A DNA stretch of 64,000 nucleotides from Streptomyces sp. HPF1205 (lineage in GTDB: Bacteria > Actinomycetota > Actinomycetes > Streptomycetales > Streptomycetaceae). The position numbers were made by a program, and so were the translations under genes. The stretch lies in contig NZ_JAINVH010000003.1 of the NCBI RefSeq assembly GCF_020400825.1, positions 310,001 through 374,000 on the forward strand, written 5' to 3'. This document shows, one piece after another, positions 60,304-64,000 of this stretch. Under the pieces are notes generated by a model. That model was not told the origin of the DNA. It did no database searches and worked only from the letters and a program-made list of their open reading frames with translations. Within the stretch, counting starts at the first letter, position 1. Every line of letters starts with the position of its first letter.

Positions 60304-60519
60304 ATGTCCGAGCACACCTACCGCGTCACCGAGATCGTCGGCACCTCGCCCGAGAGCGTGGACGCCGCCGTCCGCAACGGCATCCACCGCGCCGGCAAGA
60401 CGCTGCGCGGCCTGGACTGGTTCGAGATCACCCAGGTCCGGGGCCACATCGTGGAAGGCGACGTCGGGCACTACCAGGTCGGCCTGAAGGTCGGCTTCCG
60501 GCTGGAGGACCCGGAGTAG
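60304..60519 (+). CDS. Dodecin
   Basis: A 71-aa dodecin (SEHTYRVTEIVGTSPESVDA, GLDWFEITQVRGHI). Dodecins form dodecameric flavin-storage shells; the Trp of LDWFEI stacks against the flavin. AAGGA precedes ATG 60304. It follows gadB by 78 bp on the same strand. Confidence 0.93.
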   Translation: MSEHTYRVTEIVGTSPESVDAAVRNGIHRAGKTLRGLDWFEITQVRGHIVEGDVGHYQVGLKVGFRLEDPE

Positions 60520-60750
60520 GAGCCGGAGCAGCCGCCGGCGGCCGTACGCCGAACGGGGGCGTTTCCCCGGACGGCGGCGCCCCGGACGGCGCAATACAGG
60601 TCGCGAAATCCGACAATGCGTCAATTGTCTTGTCATTCGCGCGGGCCGCCGTCCGGTCACGCACCCGCGGCGCCGAGGCACGGCCGACCCGGTCCACGTG
60701 CCCCGGCGCGGCACCGCCGACGCATCGCCGACGCATTCCCGGGAGCCGTC

Positions 60751-60837
60751 ATGAGCCAACAGGAACCGCCCGCCCCGCCGCCCCCGCGCCGCGGGCCGGC
60801 ACCGCAGGGCCCGTCGCGAGCGGGGGTGACGCGGTGA
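60751..60837 (+). CDS. Short upstream frame overlapping the Mbl-like gene
   Basis: ATG 60751 with GGGAG 5 nt upstream opens 28 codons (MSQQEPPAPPPPRRG), Pro- and Arg-rich, whose TGA (60835-60837) overlaps the GTG start of the MreB-like gene (GTGA). No homology is recognised. It may serve as a translational leader; it could also be noise. Confidence 0.35.
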   Translation: MSQQEPPAPPPPRRGPAPQGPSRAGVTR

Positions 60838-61904
60838 CGGTGAGCCCGGGGCCGCTCGCCCCGACCCTGGAGGTGCTGCGCCGCTGCACGGTGGCGGTGG
60901 ACATGGGGGCCGCCCGTACCCGGGTGTACCTGCGCGGCTCGGGGCTGGTCGTCGACGAGCCGAGCGTGGCGGCGGTCGACGTGCGCTCCGGCGCGCTCAT
61001 CGCCGTCGGCTCCCGCGCCGAGACCATGGCCGGCCGCACGCCGGCGCACATCACGGTGGTGCGCCCGGTGTCGGCCGGTGTGGTGGTGGACGTGTCCATG
61101 GCGCAGCGGATGATGCGGCACGTGCTGGGCGACAAGCTCGGCCGCCGGAGGCTGAGGATGATCCTGCGCGGGATGCCCGTGCTGCGCGCCGCGGTCTGCA
61201 TGCCGCACGGCAGCGAGCCGATCGCCCGCAGGGCGGCCGTGGAGACGATGCTCGGGCTGGGCGCGCGGCGGGTGGAGATGGTGGACACGCTGCTGGCCGC
61301 CGCCGTGGGCTGCGGGCTGCCGGTGGAGCAGCCCGAGGCCACGATGATCGTGGTGTGCGGCGCCGGTACGACGCATGTGGCGATCCTGTCGCTCGGCGCG
61401 ATCGTCTCGGCCGAGACGGTGCCCGTGGGCGGCGACGCCATCGACCGGGCCGTCATCGACCACATGCGCAACGAGCACGACCTGCTGCTGCCCGGCCAGA
61501 GCGTGCGCGCCCTGCACCGGACGCTGGGCGCCCCGGGCCAGGGCGGCGCGCAGACCACGGAGGTGCAGGGCCGGGACGTGGTCAGCGGCCTGCCCCGCTC
61601 GGTCGTGGTCGACACCGAGGGCGTACGGCACGCGATGCACGCGCCCCTGACGGCCGTGCTGGACGCCATCACCCACGTCCTGCGGCACTCGCCGCCCGAC
61701 CTGGTCGCCGACCTCGCCGAGCGCGGCATCATGCTGGCCGGCGGCAGCGCCCACATGCCCGGCCTCGACCTGCTGCTGCGCGACGCCATGGGCATCCCGG
61801 TGCACACCGCCCCCCATCCGGACACGGTCGCCGTACGCGGCCTGGGGGCGATGATCGAGGGCCGGATCCGGGCGACCCCGCTGGACCCGCTGGCGGCGGT
61901 GTAG
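60834..61904 (+). CDS. MreB/Mbl-like actin-family cell-shape protein
   Basis: The 356-aa protein is an MreB-family actin homologue: TVAVDMGAARTRVYLRGSGL (phosphate 1), VVRPVSAGVVVD, ETMLGLGARRVEMVDTLLAAA, MIVVCGAGTTHVAILSLGAI (phosphate 2) and GIMLAGGSAHMPGLDLLL (adenosine). It is stand-alone, without mreC/mreD, like the divergent Mbl proteins of Streptomyces that act in spore wall synthesis. GTG 60834 is the first start after the short upstream frame; the phosphate loop is normal in position. Confidence 0.85.
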   Translation: MTVSPGPLAPTLEVLRRCTVAVDMGAARTRVYLRGSGLVVDEPSVAAVDVRSGALIAVGSRAETMAGRTPAHITVVRPVSAGVVVDVSMAQRMMRHVLGDKLGRRRLRMILRGMPVLRAAVCMPHGSEPIARRAAVETMLGLGARRVEMVDTLLAAAVGCGLPVEQPEATMIVVCGAGTTHVAILSLGAIVSAETVPVGGDAIDRAVIDHMRNEHDLLLPGQSVRALHRTLGAPGQGGAQTTEVQGRDVVSGLPRSVVVDTEGVRHAMHAPLTAVLDAITHVLRHSPPDLVADLAERGIMLAGGSAHMPGLDLLLRDAMGIPVHTAPHPDTVAVRGLGAMIEGRIRATPLDPLAAV

Positions 61905-62000
61905 CGCGGGCAGGGTCCGCGGCCGGTACGGTCCGCCCGTGCGGCGGCCGTCAGAGGCGGCCGTGAGAGGCGGCCGTCACAAGGGCGTCCAGGCGGATCC

Positions 62001-63029
62001 TCAGAGGCGGGCGCGGTCGGCGGCCCGCTCGCCGTGGTTCCACCCTTCGGCGTCGCGGCCCTTGAGCCGGGACGTGGTGGTGGCGGGGAACAGCCGCTTG
62101 GTCTCCTCCTGTACGGCCAGGTCGCGCCGCGCGAGCACGGGCAGCAGGCCGGGGGCTCCGCGGGCGCCGGCCGACTCCTCCTCGCCGGCGGCCTCGGTCA
62201 GGCGCCGCCGGATCCTCGCGGCATAGGCGATCAGGAAGCTCTCGCGGAAGTCGCGGGAGCGGGAGACGCGGCCGGCGTGCAGGGCGCGGTCGGCCTGGAC
62301 GAGCAGCGAGGTGTAGAGGAGGTCGACCGCCTCCAGGTCGCTGTCGTGGCCGACGACGGTGGAGAAGCCGAAGTCGGCGGACCAGACGGACTCGCAGCGG
62401 TTCGCCGCGGCGACGGCGTCGAGGAGGAGGGCCTTGGCCCCCTCGTACGGGCGGTCCACCCCGATGCGGCGGGCGCCCGGCCCGGTGCCCGCGCCCGCCG
62501 CCAGCGCCTCGTCGATGCTGTGCCTGGCCATCAGGTGCTGGGCCTTGGCGGTCAGCGCCTCGGCCTCCTCGGGGTACCCGGTCGACTCGGCCTTGGCCAG
62601 CAGGGCCCTGATCCGGCCGAGCACCTTGCCCCCGCCGGGGGCGGCGGGCGCCGGGCCGCCGGGGCCGAGGGCGGGGACGCGGGGCAGCCGCGCGTACAGC
62701 CGCAGCAGCTCGACCAGGAGGGTCGCCCCGGAGAACCGGTCGAGCCGCTCCGCCGTGACGAACGCCGCCAGGTCCCGTCCGCGCGCGAGTTCCCCGGCCA
62801 GCCGGTGATGGCGTCCGGTGAGCTCGCGCCCGGCCATCCGTACCAGGTCGGGGTCGGTCCAGCCGCGCGCGTGCGCCTGGCCCGCGACCCGCTGGTACGC
62901 CGAGGCCGCGGCCGGCGCCCAGCCCTCCCCCGCTCCGGCCAGGACGCAGGCGGCGGCGTCGGTCTCGGCGTCCCCGCCTCCGGCGAGGACCGGTCCCAGC
63001 GCACGGTCGAAGTCGTCCACGCCGTCCAT
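62001..63029 (-). CDS. DUF2786 domain-containing protein
   Basis: The 342-aa protein contains the DUF2786 core (VLGRIRALLAKAESTGYPEE followed by AEALTAKAQHLMARHSID), often seen in actinobacteria and phage, and a following region with YEGAKALLLDAVAAANRCES. Its function is unknown. ATG 63029 (MDGVDDFDRAL) is preferred to 63083. It lies 100 bp downstream of the M56 peptidase gene, on the same strand. Confidence 0.8.
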   Translation of the reverse strand: MDGVDDFDRALGPVLAGGGDAETDAAACVLAGAGEGWAPAAASAYQRVAGQAHARGWTDPDLVRMAGRELTGRHHRLAGELARGRDLAAFVTAERLDRFSGATLLVELLRLYARLPRVPALGPGGPAPAAPGGGKVLGRIRALLAKAESTGYPEEAEALTAKAQHLMARHSIDEALAAGAGTGPGARRIGVDRPYEGAKALLLDAVAAANRCESVWSADFGFSTVVGHDSDLEAVDLLYTSLLVQADRALHAGRVSRSRDFRESFLIAYAARIRRRLTEAAGEEESAGARGAPGLLPVLARRDLAVQEETKRLFPATTTSRLKGRDAEGWNHGERAADRARL

Positions 63030-63129
63030 TGTCGCCGGGCCGGGCGGACGAGCCGGGCGCGGGGCCGCCCACGACGCCCGCACGAGCGGCTCGTGGAGCG
63101 GCCGCGTCCTGAGGCCGCCCGCCGTGCCG

Positions 63130-64000
63130 TCAGTGCTTCCGCAGTGACTGGGCCGCCTCGATCGTGCCGTGCAGGTCGTGGGCGGCCAGCAGGGCCGTGC
63201 CGGCGGACAGGGCGAGGCAGGTGGCCAGGAGGGCCGCGATGGCTCGCGGCGCCGGACGCGGGACGGCGGGCGGCGAGAGAAGGGCGGCGACCCTGCGGGG
63301 GACGGGGCCGCTGGTGGCGGACAGGACCGGGACGAGCGGCCGGGGGGCGGGACGCGCGGCCAGGGCGGCGCGGCCGATCGCGCGGGCGGCCAGGCGGCGG
63401 TCGCCGACGGCGTCGGCCGCGGCCTCGTCGGCCCAGCGTTCGAGGGCGTACGACAGGGGGCCGCGCAGGAGCCGCAGGGCGGGGTGCGCCGCGCAGGACA
63501 GGGCGAGGCCGGTGAGGAACATGTGGTGGCGCCCGGACAGGTGCGCGCGTTCGTGGGCCAGCAGCGCCTCGCGCTCGGCCGGGCCGAGCGCCTCCAGCAT
63601 GCCCGAGGTGACCACGATGCGTCCGGGCCGGCCCGGCAGCGCGTAGGCGTCCGCGTCCGGATCGGCCAGTACGGTCAGGTCGCCCGCCGGGGTCCCGGCC
63701 GCCGCCACGGCCCGCCGGGCCCGCGCGGCCAGCACGACGTGCGCCCGTACCGTACGGGCCACCGCCACGACCACCGCGCTCAGCAGGACGGCCGCGGCGC
63801 ACGCGGCGGGCACGGTCACCTGGTCGCCCACCACGGGCAGCACCAGGTGCCCCATGGCGGCCACCGGCGGCAGCATCAGGGCACCGGCGCCCGCGAGCAG
63901 CGCCAGCGCGGCCGTACTGCACACGGCGAGCACCACGGCGGAGCCGGCGACCAGCCAGGCCGCGGCCTTGGGCGGCAGCGCCTCGGCGAGCCGCCGCGCG
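63130..64000 (-). CDS. M56 family membrane metallopeptidase (BlaR1-like), partial
   Basis: The frame stays open to the window edge, so the N-terminus is missing. The visible part has membrane helices (VLAVCSTAALALLAGAGALM, VTVPAACAAAVLLSAVVVA), a zinc HExxH motif in LLAHERAHLSGRHH, the helix ERWADEAAADAVGDRRLAA, and a C-terminal helix (AIAALLATCLALSAGTALLA). M56 peptidases of this kind usually pair with a BlaI/MecI repressor gene and respond to cell-wall stress; the partner would lie beyond the right edge. Confidence 0.88.
   Translation of the reverse strand, partial: ARRLAEALPPKAAAWLVAGSAVVLAVCSTAALALLAGAGALMLPPVAAMGHLVLPVVGDQVTVPAACAAAVLLSAVVVAVARTVRAHVVLAARARRAVAAAGTPAGDLTVLADPDADAYALPGRPGRIVVTSGMLEALGPAEREALLAHERAHLSGRHHMFLTGLALSCAAHPALRLLRGPLSYALERWADEAAADAVGDRRLAARAIGRAALAARPAPRPLVPVLSATSGPVPRRVAALLSPPAVPRPAPRAIAALLATCLALSAGTALLAAHDLHGTIEAAQSLRKH

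Overview
The window is chromosomal DNA of a high-G+C actinomycete, most likely Streptomycetaceae (Streptomyces, Kitasatospora, Actinacidiphila or a close relative). The composition is very G+C-rich with GC-rich third positions, many starts are GTG or TTG, and the gene content is typical: groEL2 with CIRCE operators, DasR-type sites at the N-acetylglucosamine genes, otsA/otsB, a tipA regulator with its own promoter, and the tilS-hpt-ftsH-folE and folP-folB-folK clusters. From memory of Streptomyces coelicolor, the left part (about 0-27 kb) resembles the SCO4316-SCO428x block read backwards and the right part (about 29-60 kb) resembles SCO339x-SCO3416, so a rearrangement junction may lie near 27-29 kb.

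Left part: helD (RNA polymerase recycling helicase), cutC, an HD-domain protein, then a tight three-gene operon made of an argininosuccinate-synthase-like PP-loop enzyme, a glutamate-cysteine-ligase-family enzyme and a nitrilase. This operon is the best candidate for an undescribed pathway. Next come a MurR/RpiR-type regulator with murQ (peptidoglycan sugar recycling), groEL2, a cold-shock protein, thrC with a MoaD/ThiS-family protein, gpgS, otsA, two toxin-antitoxin modules, otsB, and a sugar-binding lipoprotein divergent from nagK-nagA and a PfkB kinase.

The otsA-otsB interval is unusual. The last 92 bp of the otsA homology are repeated perfectly 878 bp downstream, and the segment between the copies carries a HigBA-like module. 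A second module (ribbon-helix-helix antitoxin plus PIN toxin) follows the second copy. A third module, Phd/YefM-RelE, lies after tipA, and its toxin gene is broken by an internal deletion.

Middle: a CBM35-type surface protein whose 3' end runs into a 17-bp tandem repeat, a MidA/NDUFAF7-like methyltransferase near an orphan nuoD, a betaine/choline-type ABC importer, a cysteine dioxygenase-rhodanese pair preceded by a 28-residue Cys-containing leader peptide not annotated as a normal gene, and the folate cluster with an MprF-like lysyltransferase.

Right part: esterase, folE, ftsH, hpt, tilS, a zinc protease, a DUF899 protein bracketed by four copies of a 15-bp repeat, an IS110 transposase remnant, ppa, dacB, tipA, a ThrE-like exporter, a DedA protein, an orphan sugar-ABC ATPase, a YbjQ protein, gadB, dodecin, an MreB/Mbl-like protein, a DUF2786 protein, and an M56 peptidase cut by the window edge. 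No rRNA, tRNA, CRISPR array, complete insertion sequence or prophage was seen.
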